Below are positions 1 to 10,218 of a stretch of DNA of 64,000 nt, piece after piece (the first letter of the stretch is position 1; the number at the start of each line of letters is the position of its first letter). The translations under genes were made by a program, and so were the position numbers. Origin of the DNA: Liolophura sinensis (Eukaryota > Mollusca > Polyplacophora > Chitonida > Chitonidae); the NCBI RefSeq assembly GCF_032854445.1, contig NC_088295.1:39731385-39795384 (forward strand), given 5' to 3'. The notes below the pieces were generated by a model. It made no database searches. It was not told the origin of the DNA and saw only the letters and a list, made by a program, of their open reading frames with translations.

Positions 1-202
1 ACAATCAAGTTAATAGTCACTCGATTTTATATATGACTTGGTCATGTAAACCATTCATTCGTTTACTCATATATCCGCCATCTTGTCGCATGCGACTATC
101 AAATAAGTAACTAAATGACTGTATATAGTTAACTAAATAGATCTTACTAAACGCACATGCAATTTTCTGGACTATGAGACGTGGAAAACCTTATACCTGA
201 AT

Positions 203-270
203 CATGGAAAACCTCATAGCATGGAAAACCTCACAGTATGGAAAAACTCATAGCATGGAAAACCTCCACA
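203..270. repeat. 17-bp tandem repeat, four copies
   Basis: The unit catggaaaacctcatag repeats head to tail at 203, 220, 237 and 254 with one or two changes per copy. A related half unit lies just upstream, near 180. There are no spacers and it is not CRISPR-like. Confidence 0.8.
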
Positions 271-1520
271 TCCCAACATTCACTAATAGTAATAGCGACG
301 TGTATACAATATTTACCTTCTTCATTCGACAAATTTAAAGCTAAAGCTTACTTGTTAACTAACATAGTCATATCCCTTCTTTAGGGATAAAACTGTCCAC
401 TAACCAAATTACTTTCTTTTTTCGTTACCGGTGGGAATAGTCGTTTTCAAATAATATCGGAGTTGTCCCCTCAAGCGACGTAGATATTTCCATGATACGT
501 AAGAAGTGATAGGTTATGTTTTAAAATGTGTTCAGTTGATGAAATAAAAAAAACATAAACAGGCTGTCAGAGTGGGACCTGTCAGATAATTGCTCAGTAT
601 GCGGGACCGATCATTTATTTTTCTTTGACATGATGCTTTTGTCTATACATCAAACCTTAAAGGCTTACGACTTTATTCCTTGAAGCTGTCACAGCAAAGA
701 AACGGTCTTGGAAACTACTAGACTAATTAGCATTTATATAATTGATATTTCTGGATGTTTCCTCTATACGTTGGGAAATGCATGGTTGTTTATCGAAGTT
801 ATCATGACATTTATAGAAGGCGGGAATGTTTACATGGTCCTATATACGGAGGACGTGCACCTTAGTCAGGTATTGTACTCTCGTATGTGTGTAGATTATA
901 GATGCATGATTATAGCCTATAGCCAGTGAAACCGGTCGCCGCCTTGTAAGCTTGGTTATTGGCTAAATAATAGATCAACCAGGCTACCTTTCGGCTACCA
1001 CTCCGTTGTTGCGTGTGAGGCTGCAATGTGCCCTGCGGTAACCTCATCTGATAGAATATACGTCAATGAACCGCAGATGTGCTATGTACGCAGCACATCG
1101 TTCTTGATGACGCAAGGTGTTACAACAAGTTTGCTTTTTCAAATTTTAAAAGAATTTTGCATAAGTTGTAAGAAAATATAGAACTACCACCTGTAAAGTG
1201 AACAGAGATTTCCCGCTTTTCTGACAGTAGTCAGTGGTATGTGTCCAAATCGTGGCACATAATACCTCATTCATGAAATGTTGATATTGTAACCTACACC
1301 CTACTTCTAGGCAGTCACTGTAACTATTCCAACGTTCTGCCTATAAGCGCGTTTGCGCGGTGTGGTTTCGACAAGGCGAATGACATATGGCAAATGACCT
1401 AAAAATGGAATTTTGCAGGCAAATAAATGTCATGAAATATTACATCTGGTACTGAAATTTATACATTTCCTGTGGGATATTCATCCTGCCTTCCAAACAC
1501 CTTTTCAAAATTAATAGAAC

Positions 1521-1679
1521 TGTGGTGAATTTATGTACTCACCAGGTTGCTCTCGGACCATTAGGTAGCCATGACACTAATCCAAAGGTAATGACTCACG
1601 TATGTAGACTCAGAAGGTAGATTTAAAGAGAGGTCAATCAAGGGGTACAACTCTGGGTGACATAGAGGTCGTCATCACA
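1521..1679. mobile_element. Short TIR element (MITE-like), copy 1
   Basis: The element starts TGTGGTGAAT and ends TCATCACA, imperfect terminal inverted repeats. Its ends match the copy at 5651-5787: both share 'tactcaccaggttgctc' near the left end, and 'ggtcaatcaagg' followed by 'catagaggtcgtca' near the right end, while the middles differ. It has no coding capacity. No clear target-site duplication is visible, so calling it a DNA transposon derivative is inference. Confidence 0.55.
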
Positions 1680-3234
1680 TCTCTCTCCTTCCTGTAAAAG
1701 AGCTGCATGTGGTCTATAAGAAGAACTGTAAAAGAAAGAACAATTGCACAGAAATATTCGCCATTTACCGCTGTACAGCTGGTTTATCCCTTTCCTTTGG
1801 TCGTCTCATCGCACAGGGATTAGAAAAAACAAAGATCCCCAAGAATAAACAAAACAGAAGAACACTGATAATGGCTGATAATAATGGCTGATTGGGGATG
1901 CAGAATTTTATAAACACAAAATGAGCCCGAGGGGAAGCGAAGAACCTCCCTGAGAAGTATCTGGGATCTTATTGTTGCAGTTTATATAGTGGCATTGCAT
2001 TGATGTTGGCTGCTTAGAACAGAACAGAGAACGGAATGTCTCTCATTGTTGCTAATTTGTGGGTACACATTCTATGGACCAAGGGGTGCTAATGGCACCG
2101 TGAGATGCAGGTGACAGATATAGGGAATCGGCTTCTAGAGGAAACAGGTTTAGATCTGTCTTTGCAGCTGCCTCCAAGGTGGTGGTGAACCCAAATCGAA
2201 CTCGAGGAAGCGCGTCTGACCGTTCACGCATTATCCTGCAGAAAAGTAGTGTGGGTGGATTGGTATTTCTGTCATTTCCATTTCCTGCTGTAGGTGAAGG
2301 ACGGCACTTGCAGCGTCTCCATTGCCATTATCCCTGCCATGCAGCACAATAACTTTATGGTGTTTGACAGCTAGCGGCAAAGCTTTTCGTGGAAAGAACA
2401 GCTGGTCATCTACTTTGTCTCACTTGAACTTGCCTGGATCTACACATCGCGGGGAGCATGTGCACGCTGTAGTAAAGTGTAGACCAATTTCGCTCATTCC
2501 CACACAACGAGGGTGTTGTCGCAAGGCACACAGTCGTCTGATGTTCTCAGCTATTAATTGAGGTTGGACCATGTGTGGGTGAACACCAAAGGTTGCATTA
2601 ACTGTAGGACCTGAAAGCTGGTTATTAGACTTGTTACAAGACTTGTTACAAGGTGACAGGTAGACGTAGTTAGCAAAGGCATGATCAAGTAGCTAAGTAG
2701 GATCGCGAGAAAAGATGCTCTCGACGTTTCGCAGTGGAGCCCCGTGGGGGAATGGAGTCTGTTAACATGGAAATGTGTATCAGTAAATTGTAAGCTCTCG
2801 CGTAACGGTTCTGAGACATTAATGTGACTTTCCTCCGCGAAAAGTACGTTTTTGGAACGAATGTCTGGCTGGAGCACCAAAAAGCACCAACAGATTAGGC
2901 AGAATTCTCCAATGTATGAGCGAGATAATATGGTTTGGGGGGGGAGGGGCGGTGCTGATACTGAGTAGCTCTGGCTTGACGCTTTTCGCCGTCTGATGCT
3001 TACTGTAGACATTACAGAGCGATAGAAGGCTCCTTTTGCTACTGGTGTACTGGAAGTTAGAAGGGTCATTTTGAAGGAATAGATTTCTGTTGATGATTAA
3101 GGACACGAGTTCGTGGGTGATTCCAAATGGAATTGACGACACAGAAACTACAACATATTTGTGATCATGAGGCACCAGCGATGCAATTATGAATCTCTGA
3201 ATCCTGTCCAAATGCATGCTCAGGTTTGTCCACA

Positions 3235-3480
3235 TGTTTGGCCAAAATGTGAAACAGGGCGAGGCTCCTTGTTGTGTGCATACCCAGCATGCCGTGGAAG
3301 TAATGCAGGTGGGTGATCACTACATGCCTTTTTAAATTAGCTGTTTTGGATTCACATAACGGGCACGATTTTACTTTGCGCCCAGTTGCTGTGGTACTAA
3401 CATAGATGCGGCCTTATCCCCCTCTGCATCACTCCAGATCTCATCCAGTACAAGCAATTCGTCTAGGTCCAAGTCTTCGA
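3235..3480 (-). pseudogene. Possible C2H2-type zinc-finger fragment, frameshifted
   Basis: Read on the minus strand, a poly-pyrimidine/AG acceptor-like site near 3481 precedes an acidic segment (IEDLDLDELL). After a frame change there is a C-x2-C…H-x4-H pattern (CPLCES…KRHVVITH). The frame then breaks again. It may be a domesticated or transposon-derived zinc finger that has decayed. I do not recognise the parent family, and the call rests only on ligand spacing. Confidence 0.25.
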
Positions 3481-3631
3481 TCTAAAAAATGAAAGACAAA
3501 TGAAACAATAAAGGAAAAATACTATGTACAAGTGTAGTCAGAAAAGCGTTTGGATTGATTTTTCTGCCATGTCGTGTGATAGCCGACTGATGCTTTACAT
3601 GATCGTTGTCTTGCCTATTCACATCAGAAGC

Positions 3632-4796
3632 CTTGGCGGGGTGTCTTTATCAGAATCAGTAACAGCTTCGGGTACCGTCCCTGAATGACCAGGTAAAGGA
3701 GTGGCGTCCACAAATGAGTCTGAACTAGAAGCAGTACTAGTATCGGCTTGATACGACGTATTTGAAGCAGTAATGAGCGGCAGCTAATCGCCCTCACTCT
3801 CAGCCGGAGATAGAAGATGCCTCTTCACGCTGAGATTCATCATAGCAAGATGTTTGAGATGTCTGAGATGTCTGTATGTGATGGCGCAGGTTCCTTAGCC
3901 ACAATGGATACACGCGATCCCTGCAAGGTTTAAGCTTGGCATGGTGTATAACAAATCTTGCCTTCTCATTTTGCCTAATGTGTACAAAGGCGGCCTATAT
4001 TCAGTAACCACACAGGCACCAATCCACATCGGACGGAGTTTAGCACTCTGACCAACGACAGTGAATAAGTCTTTTCAAGACAATGTCATCAGTCTGATAA
4101 GATTTTTCGACCACTGTGTTCGCTTTTGACGAAGTTGGCTTTGCTTAAGATGATCACGAGCAAGGCTATGCATTTCCGGTAAAACTCTGTTGAGATGTTT
4201 CACCCAATCATGAACAGCGTACTGTGGTAGGTTGTTCTGTACTGTACCTAGAAGTATGTCAACAGGCTGGATGACCTCCCTCCATAGCATGACCTGGTTG
4301 GGCGTGTAACCTGTTTGACGGTTAACCGTGGAATGGAGTGCCGTTGCAAGAAGTAGGAGATCACGATCTCGATGTAGTACCGTGTCATATGCAGAACAAT
4401 ACTGTTGTAACGTTTGACTATTGAATTCGGATGGTATGATGTTGTCCTTGTTTTAGTAATGTGTAAGATATCACAGAAAGCCTGAAACAAATTACTGTCA
4501 AATTCCTACCCTGATCAGTATGGACTTCCAGAGGACAGCCAATCGTAACAACGAAGTGAACCAAAAACTTCTCTGCTACCTGCATTGCTGTTTCCTCTGG
4601 CAATGCTGCCATCTCAACCGATTAACTGAACTGATCAATCATCATCAGCACATACTTGTTCCCATTTTCACTGGCACTGGATGGGCCAAGAATGTCAATA
4701 TCGTATTGTAGAGCGCAGTCTAATAGGCTCAGCCCTTTTGCAACCTATACCTTCCAACTGAAGGTGCACTTCCTCAGAAGCTTCCTTAGAAGCTGC
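3632..4796 (-). mobile_element. Decayed Ty3/Gypsy retrotransposon, integrase region of pol
   Basis: On the minus strand, pieces in changing frames show the order of a Gypsy integrase core and its C-terminal part. First comes DILGP followed by NKYVLMMID (around 4640-4690), then VHTDQGRN (around 4510-4530) with the second catalytic Asp, then KTRTTSYHPNS with a degenerate VERYN-like stretch (around 4400-4440). Further on are a REVxxPVDxLLGT-type motif (around 4240-4290), VIHHAKLKPC (around 3930-3960) and a Ser/acid-rich tail ending near 3632. Stops and frameshifts interrupt it (a stop after IDQFS, and another between the core and the LKPC motif), so it is dead. No LTRs or reverse transcriptase were recognised. 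The SINE at 4797 appears to have inserted into its upstream part. Confidence 0.8.
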
Positions 4797-4938
4797 GGGG
4801 CCTCCGTGGCTCAGTTGGTTAGGGCGCTAGCGTAACGTATTGACCCGCTTTCCACCCACCATAATGCGGCCGCCGTCGTATAAGTGATATATTCTTGAGT
4901 ATGGCGTAAAACATCAATCAAATAAATAAATAAATAAG
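4797..4938 (+). mobile_element. tRNA-derived SINE (family 1), internally deleted
   Basis: The head has a good A box (TGGCTCAGTTGG) and the tail reads 'ataatgcggccgccgtcgtataag…attcttgagtatggcgtaaaac' followed by (AATA)n. The B-box and core region are missing compared with the copy at 7764-8021. It is flanked by a 14-bp target-site duplication with one mismatch: tccttagaagctgc at 4783-4796 and tccttggaagctgc at 4939-4952. Confidence 0.88.
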
Positions 4939-5650
4939 TCCTTGGAAGCTGCCAGTATAGTGTATTAGCCCATTGTATTAATACCTATGGCAATAAATGG
5001 AGATAAAGGTAAAAAAATTTCCACTTATATGCCTTATGTCTATATGTGGTGAACTATGGGTATAATTATCAAAATTACACCTAAATGTTTTAAGGTAAAT
5101 ACAAGGAAAACTAGAGGAAAAGAAACACAAACACAGTACCGTGGCAATGCATTCAGTGTGACGGGTATGGTAAGCTTATATTTTTGCTGAAAAACAAATA
5201 CGTTTATTGAACTCATGGCTGTTTTTTTTTCTTGAAAAACAAAAAAGCTGTAGCTATAATATATTGTGATTGTACGGTAAGAAAAATACTGGAGCAATGA
5301 GCAGTAGGATGTCCTTCGAAAAGACGCGAGTTTGAGGGCAAAGGACCTGACAATGTGAAGGTCGTGTAACACAAGAGTGCAATTGAAACGTATGTTGACA
5401 AACGTGCGTAAAAGCGGCAAGTGAAATATTTTAATATATTAATACGTACGGGGAAGTTCAGGATAAAAACAGAGAAGCGAAGTAACCTCTCAATAACAGA
5501 TATCCCGTATGTAGAATCTTGCAAAGTCGCAAAAAAAAAATAATAATAATAATACACCAGGCGGCTAGACACGAACTATGCAACGGATGAAAAAACAATT
5601 ATTTGGCACGAAAAAGAGGTCTCCGCTCCGATTTATACCAGCGACGCCAT

Positions 5651-5787
5651 TGTGGTGAATTCATATACTCACCAGGTTGCTCACGTATGGCACATGTATG
5701 TGGTCTAGGAAGGGTGTAGGCTGGGCTGGGGAGTCAAGGTCAATCAAGGGAGGCAACTCTGTGGGTCGCATAGAGGTCGTCACCACA
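5651..5787. mobile_element. Short TIR element (MITE-like), copy 2
   Basis: It begins TGTGGTGAATTC and ends TCACCACA, an 8-bp perfect terminal inverted repeat. Both ends match the 1521-1679 copy. At 137 bp it is slightly shorter and has no open reading frame. Confidence 0.6.
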
Positions 5788-6635
5788 GAACTATCAAAAT
5801 CCGGCAAAATGTGCAACTTACTCTTGGCCAAAATTTAAAAACTCTAGCATTTTGTTTCATGCAGTTGCAGTTTTAGACAAAATATGGACTGACAGTTAAA
5901 TCACGCTATTATCGGAAATTGGAACTCTTTGTCTGTCGGGGCCAGATACAATGATACAGGAGCCTTCCGCCAATGCGGTCGTTTTGAGTTCAACTCATGC
6001 CAACATGCGGATGATCATGGGTTACCCCCGGACTCTACCAAGTTTTGCAGCCAGTGTGATTGGTCATCTTTGGTATACCCAGGTGAACTTGACCTGAAAC
6101 GATCCACCACGCATAGTATTCTCAGGATACTGATCAGTACAGTCGTCCTTACAAGGCCGGAAAAACTTCCGTGTATGTCCTTCTAATCTTTGTAAACTAT
6201 AGAAGGAAATGAAAATTTTCATCCTATTAACTACTTTAAACCAGATTTTGACTTCTTTATTTTCTTTGAGCTTTACTTCTATTAGTTAACCCTCGGACTT
6301 TTTCACGCTATATCCGGTGAATACTACAAGCAGGGACAAACTGTACCAGCTGCTTTTCAATAGAGTGGTTTTTTACTTTATAAATCATTAACAAGTAGAC
6401 AAGAAAAGCTTACGTTGAGTCTTAACCCATAATAACTCCGTTAAATTTGATAACCTTCGTGACCTCTTGATTAGATTAGAATCATTGATGGTTTTTTTGT
6501 TGTTTCGCATTTTATCATTGACAGGGTTGCCATCGTTTTATCCTGACAGATTTACCCAGTCGGTTAAGTGGTTTACCAAACGTTTTCTCGATGATTGTAT
6601 AATCTAAATTTGATTGGTCTCTGTTTGTCACATAG

Positions 6636-6733
6636 ATCAAAGTCAAGGTCAGCTAATAAACAGATGGACTTTTAAGAAGCTCCGGGAACTGGAAGTGAAT
6701 TTCTCCAAAGACAATATCAGTAATGCAGTGACG
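6636..6733 (+). CDS. MGAT4C-like gene, stem exon 1 (of those visible)
   Basis: It is bounded by acceptor 'tctctgtttgtcacatag' and donor ACG|GTAAGT. It encodes a short hydrophilic segment (WTFKKLRELEVNFSKDN…) that contains an N-x-S sequon, typical of a lumenal stem. It needs one nucleotide from an upstream exon and ends in phase 0, which fits exon 8200-8278. Support is splice-site and phase logic plus similarity in character to the MGAT4C stem. Confidence 0.65.
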
Positions 6734-9700
6734 GTAAGTGTTTGTGAAGTGACACCACGCTCGGATCTCTTCGTCACAACGGGACAGTATAAAATACCAT
6801 AACATTGAGAGCAATTGTATTAGAGCACCGACAACAGTTGGCAGGTGACAGTTGGCAAAGGGTCACACTTAACCGTTGAATCCACTAAGTTTGCACATAG
6901 ATATAATAGGTGTGGGAAGCACACAAGCATAAAGTGGCAGATGGACGGATACCTCTTACTCCTAAATGCTTTCCTTTGGGACAAGTGACAAACACGGAGA
7001 GGGATTTGTGTAATATTCGGGTGTGCACTTGGGGACTTTTACCAGTTTACCCCATTTGCGGTTTTATTATGGTTATTACAGCTCCCCTAGCACCATAGTT
7101 AAAACGGAATCAGGTAAAAAAGTGCAGTCATGCTAATTGCAATTTATTAGACGCCATTGATTTAGAAATACTGAAAATGCTGTGCTGCTATCACACCTAA
7201 TAAACAAAGCCCACATGGAAGAAACACTCTTAGCGTTAAGCACGCGTAATTACCATGGCAACCAGCACTGCAGGTATTACGTCTCCATGACAATTATGTG
7301 TAACGTTAAGTGGGTTTTGTGCTAGTGGATTCTGATCTCGTGGCAGCCAATCACAGTTTTGAAAGTCAGGATTTATGTCAGACACAGAATTTGTTGATAA
7401 CAATGAAAACATGTGAGACAAGGTGCTTATCTTCAAATGGCTAATGCTAATGTAGTGACGAACCGACTACTACCGTATTTGCCCTAAAAATTTACTCCAA
7501 AATTGCATTTTTATAAGCAAATAAAGGTGATTAGTTTTCGTTGCTGAAATCACCAGTATACCATTCTATTTCTCAAACACCTTTGTGAGCGTCACTGAGT
7601 CATGGACGAAATGTTCGTGGGAACAGTGGCTGGTCGCGACTGGTGTCTTATATCCTTTCATTGAGACAGCACTACAGAAACATGGTGTCATTTAATTCAA
7701 ATGATTAAGCAGCTGTCAACACAGCAGAAGATTTTTCTTCGCCCGGCCAGTCAGTGACAACAATTTGTTTGTTTATTTATTTCATTGGTGTTTTACGCTG
7801 TACTCAAGAATATTTGATTAATACGACGGCGGCCAGCATTATGGTCGGTGGAAACCGGGCACAGCCCGGGGGAAACACACGACCATCCGACCAGGTTGCT
7901 GACAGACCTTCCCACGTACCGGCCGGAGAGGAAACCAGCATGAGCTGGACCGCACTGGTGAGAGACCCCTGGGCCATTACGCTGCGCTGGCACGCTAACC
8001 AACTGAGCCACGGAGGTCCCCCAGTGACAAGAAGGACTGAGATCTGTATGTATAATGATAGGATACGTGTTCCTCTGTATTGGACATAGACAGTGAGGCA
8101 ATGCTTTAATGTGTTACTGACCACCTGATTTGATGATGTCGTGAGGGGCATCATAACGCGCCTCCTTGTTATAGCTCATTGCTTTACTTTTTGTTGTAGG
8201 TCCCACCATGTAATTGTGGATTAGAGAAAATGCCGGATATGAAGTCATCATTATTATATGGTCAAATAAAACCGCGAGGTATGTTAGACCCCCAATTTGT
8301 AATCTTAAAACCGATGTGTCTTCTTGCAAACGCGATAAATATTTATTTGGTCAGTAAATATTATCAAATAAAAAATTTGCCACTCTTTCACATGCAGGAT
8401 TACTTGTATTGCTGTTGATATTACTGGTATTGTTATTCAGATACGTACATGCCACTGGTTCTGTGAATGGCAAGATTGACTTCCCTTGTAGATTGCACGT
8501 TGATTTATAAAGCTGTTGTCAGTTCATATTGTTTGTGTTTTCCACTCTTAGGATACCTGACTATTGGAATTCCCAGCATCGCCCGACCGGAAAACAAGAG
8601 TTACATTAAACAGACGATAGACTCTTTAATAGCCAACAGCAATGAGACAGAGCGAAATCAAACAAGAATAGTCATATTCCTGGGGGATTTAGAGGTGAAG
8701 AAGAAGGAGATCGTGGCAGAGAATGTTATGCAGTTGTATTTAGAAGAAATCGAGTCTGGCTTTATTCAAATTATTCATGCTCCGCGAGACTGGTATCCGC
8801 CCTTGGAAAAGTTGAAGGTCACTTACAACCACGATATGAAACAAATAAAATGGCGAACGAAACAAAATTTTGACTTTGCTTACATGATGTTGTATAGTCG
8901 AAGTCTAAGTCAGTATTACCTTCAACTGGAGGATGACGTCACAACAGTTCCCGGATATTTCGAAAAAATTGCGGCTTATATCAAGAAACAGGAAACTCCA
9001 TGGACGTGCTTGGAGTTTTCGGAACTTGGATTTATTGCAAAATTATTCCACTCCGAAGATCTTGAAAAACTGTCAAAATTATTACTCTTGTTTTACAATG
9101 AACAACCAAACGACGTGACATACTTGTACTTTAATGAGTTGATGACTCAGTTTCAACGACGAATTCGTCAACCGACGATTTTCCAACACCATGGACTGTT
9201 TTCCACTCTTGCGGGCAAATACCAGAGACTGAAGGACAAATCCTTCAACACGGGCAAGATCTTCCACGGTGATAATCCGCCAGCCCGCATCTACACCACC
9301 CTTACTGTTCACGAAAAGCACAGACCGAGAAAGGCTTACGATCGGTCGGACGACTACTTCTGGGCAAAGAGTCCCAAAAAGGGTGACACGTTCACTATTG
9401 TGTTCAAAAAGAAGCAGTCTTTCAAGAGAATTCTGATAGATTCCGGTTCTGTGCAGCATCCTGCGGACATAATCGATTACGGAATCCTTCAGGCCAGTCC
9501 TTCCATTCGAGAACAGAGACCAGATTATATAGAATGTGAGGACTACGTAACTCTTGGACAGTTCGAAGACGGGCGCATCGACGTCCAGATTACGGAGGAA
9601 CTGGTTCCCTTTGAGATTGCCTGTCTGGAAATCAAGCTGATCCTGCAGCAGTCCTCATGGATCGTTATTCGTGAGATTGCGGTGTTTCTGCAGGTGCCCC

Positions 9701-10218
9701 AAAACCTGGACGAACTGTGGGCGCTGAGCAGGAAGTTTGGTCAGAGGAGCTCTCACCAGAAGACCAAGGAGCATGGAGGCGACAACCCACCTGCTCGCAT
9801 CTACTCTACCTTTAAAGGCTATCATCACCACACCCCTGAGATGGCCTACAACACAACAAGAGGCTTTTTCTGGATAGAAAAACCCAAACTTGGAGATACG
9901 TACACGATAGCCCTTGAGAAACCAAAGTCTTTGATCAAAATCATAGTGGAAACTGGGAACTCTGAACACCCGTCTGATCGCATAGAGGACGGGCTAGTAT
10001 TTGCAAGCTATAACATAACAGAAAGACGGAAAGAAGGAAACATTTGCTCCTATTATTTTCCGATTGGTAATTTCACGGATGGGAGAGCGGCAATTTCTCT
10101 CGATCCTAAAAAACATCCCGGAGAAATCGCCTGTGTACAAATTAAACTTACATCAGATCAGGATAATTGGATTATTATTCGAGAAATTGCCATATTTTTA
10201 CGATCATTCTATTTCTAA
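6636..10218 (+). CDS. MGAT4C-like alpha-1,3-mannosyl-glycoprotein 4-beta-N-acetylglucosaminyltransferase (GT54), 5' end missing
   Basis: Enzymes of this family add a beta-1,4-linked GlcNAc to the alpha-1,3-mannose arm of N-glycans in the Golgi, starting a branch. Three exons join in phase: 6636-6733 (phase 1 in, 0 out), 8200-8278 (0 in, 1 out) and 8552-10218 (1 in, stop). The stem leads into GYLTIGIPS, the usual start of the catalytic domain. The acidic EDD motif expected to hold the metal/nucleotide sugar is at 8929-8937 (YLQLEDDV). WRTKQNFDFAY, the LEFSELGFI segment and FQHHGLFS also match GT54. The best family resemblance is to MGAT4C (GYLTIG start, DNPPA, YFW, GDxFxIVF). The C-terminal lectin-like domain occurs twice. 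The membrane anchor exon is not found, so the protein is N-terminally partial. The enzyme family is secure; the C subtype is by eye. Confidence 0.9.
6734..8199 (+). other. Intron of the MGAT4C-like gene
   Basis: GT-AG intron of about 1.5 kb. It contains a full-length minus-strand family 1 SINE at 7764-8021. I see no other exon in it. Confidence 0.6.
7764..8021 (-). mobile_element. tRNA-derived SINE (family 1), near full length
   Basis: Read on the minus strand it has head CCTCCGTGGCTCAGTTGGTTAG (A box), a central part with 'ctcatgctggtttcctctccggccggtacgtgggaaggtctgtcagcaacct', and the tail 'attcttgagtacagcgtaaaac' followed by A/T-rich (AATA)n. A 12-bp target-site duplication flanks it: cagtgacaacaa at 7752-7763 and cagtgacaagaa at 8022-8033. 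This is the best reference copy of the family in the window. Confidence 0.92.
8200..8278 (+). CDS. MGAT4C-like gene, stem exon 2
   Basis: It sits between acceptor 'gctttactttttgttgtag' and donor GAG|GTATGT. It is 79 nt long, reads open from phase 0, and leaves a single G that combines with GA of the next exon to make Gly. The result is …IKPR-GYLTIGIPS, which matches the way the MGAT4C stem runs into its catalytic domain. Correct phase at both ends makes this a strong small-exon call. Confidence 0.78.
8552..10218 (+). CDS. MGAT4C-like gene, main exon: catalytic domain plus two lectin-like domains
   Basis: The exon starts after 'tttgtgttttccactcttag'. The frame stays open upstream to an ATG at 8467, but that part reads through the intron and is not preferred. 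Catalytic GT54 domain: 8552 to about 9260. Lectin-like domain 1: about 9268-9700, opening GDNPPARIY and closing WIVIREIAVFL. Lectin-like domain 2: about 9778-10206, opening with the same GDNPPARIY and closing WIIIREIAIFL. Both repeats keep an FW motif followed by GDT(F/Y)TI, a GxxxHPxDxIxxG segment and an ACxxIKL motif. The stop is at 10216-10218. Vertebrate MGAT4 proteins have one such domain, which has been described as a GlcNAc-binding regulator of the enzyme. Confidence 0.92.

Larger units (their letters stand above)
1..6635. other. Repeat-rich region upstream of the MGAT4C-like exons
   Basis: I see no convincing intact gene here. The stretch holds a 17-bp tandem repeat, two copies of a short TIR element, a decayed Ty3/Gypsy pol fragment with a nested SINE, and a weak C2H2-like fragment. 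The exon that should precede 6636 must end with one extra nucleotide and should encode the cytosolic tail and membrane anchor. I could not identify it, so it may lie here unrecognised or left of the window. Confidence 0.6.

Noticed and set aside
203-270. CRISPR-like array
   Set aside because: The 17-bp units are directly adjacent with no spacers.
708-929. ORF with hydrophobic N-terminus as the missing membrane-anchor exon of the MGAT4C-like gene
   Set aside because: No donor site with one leftover nucleotide was found in frame, and there is no stem-like sequence; it remains unassigned.
3632-4796. Endogenous virus
   Set aside because: Only integrase-type Ty3/Gypsy motifs are visible; no envelope or capsid gene was recognised and the frames are broken, so it is called a dead retrotransposon.
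8001-8021. tRNA gene
   Set aside because: The A-box-like sequence is the head of a SINE with target duplications; no cloverleaf or acceptor stem pairing follows. The same holds for 4797-4830 and 34550-34592.
8467-8551. ATG at 8467 as start of the MGAT4C-like protein
   Set aside because: The frame is open but the sequence ends in a clear polypyrimidine/AG acceptor at 8551, and an upstream exon fits in phase, so this part is intron.
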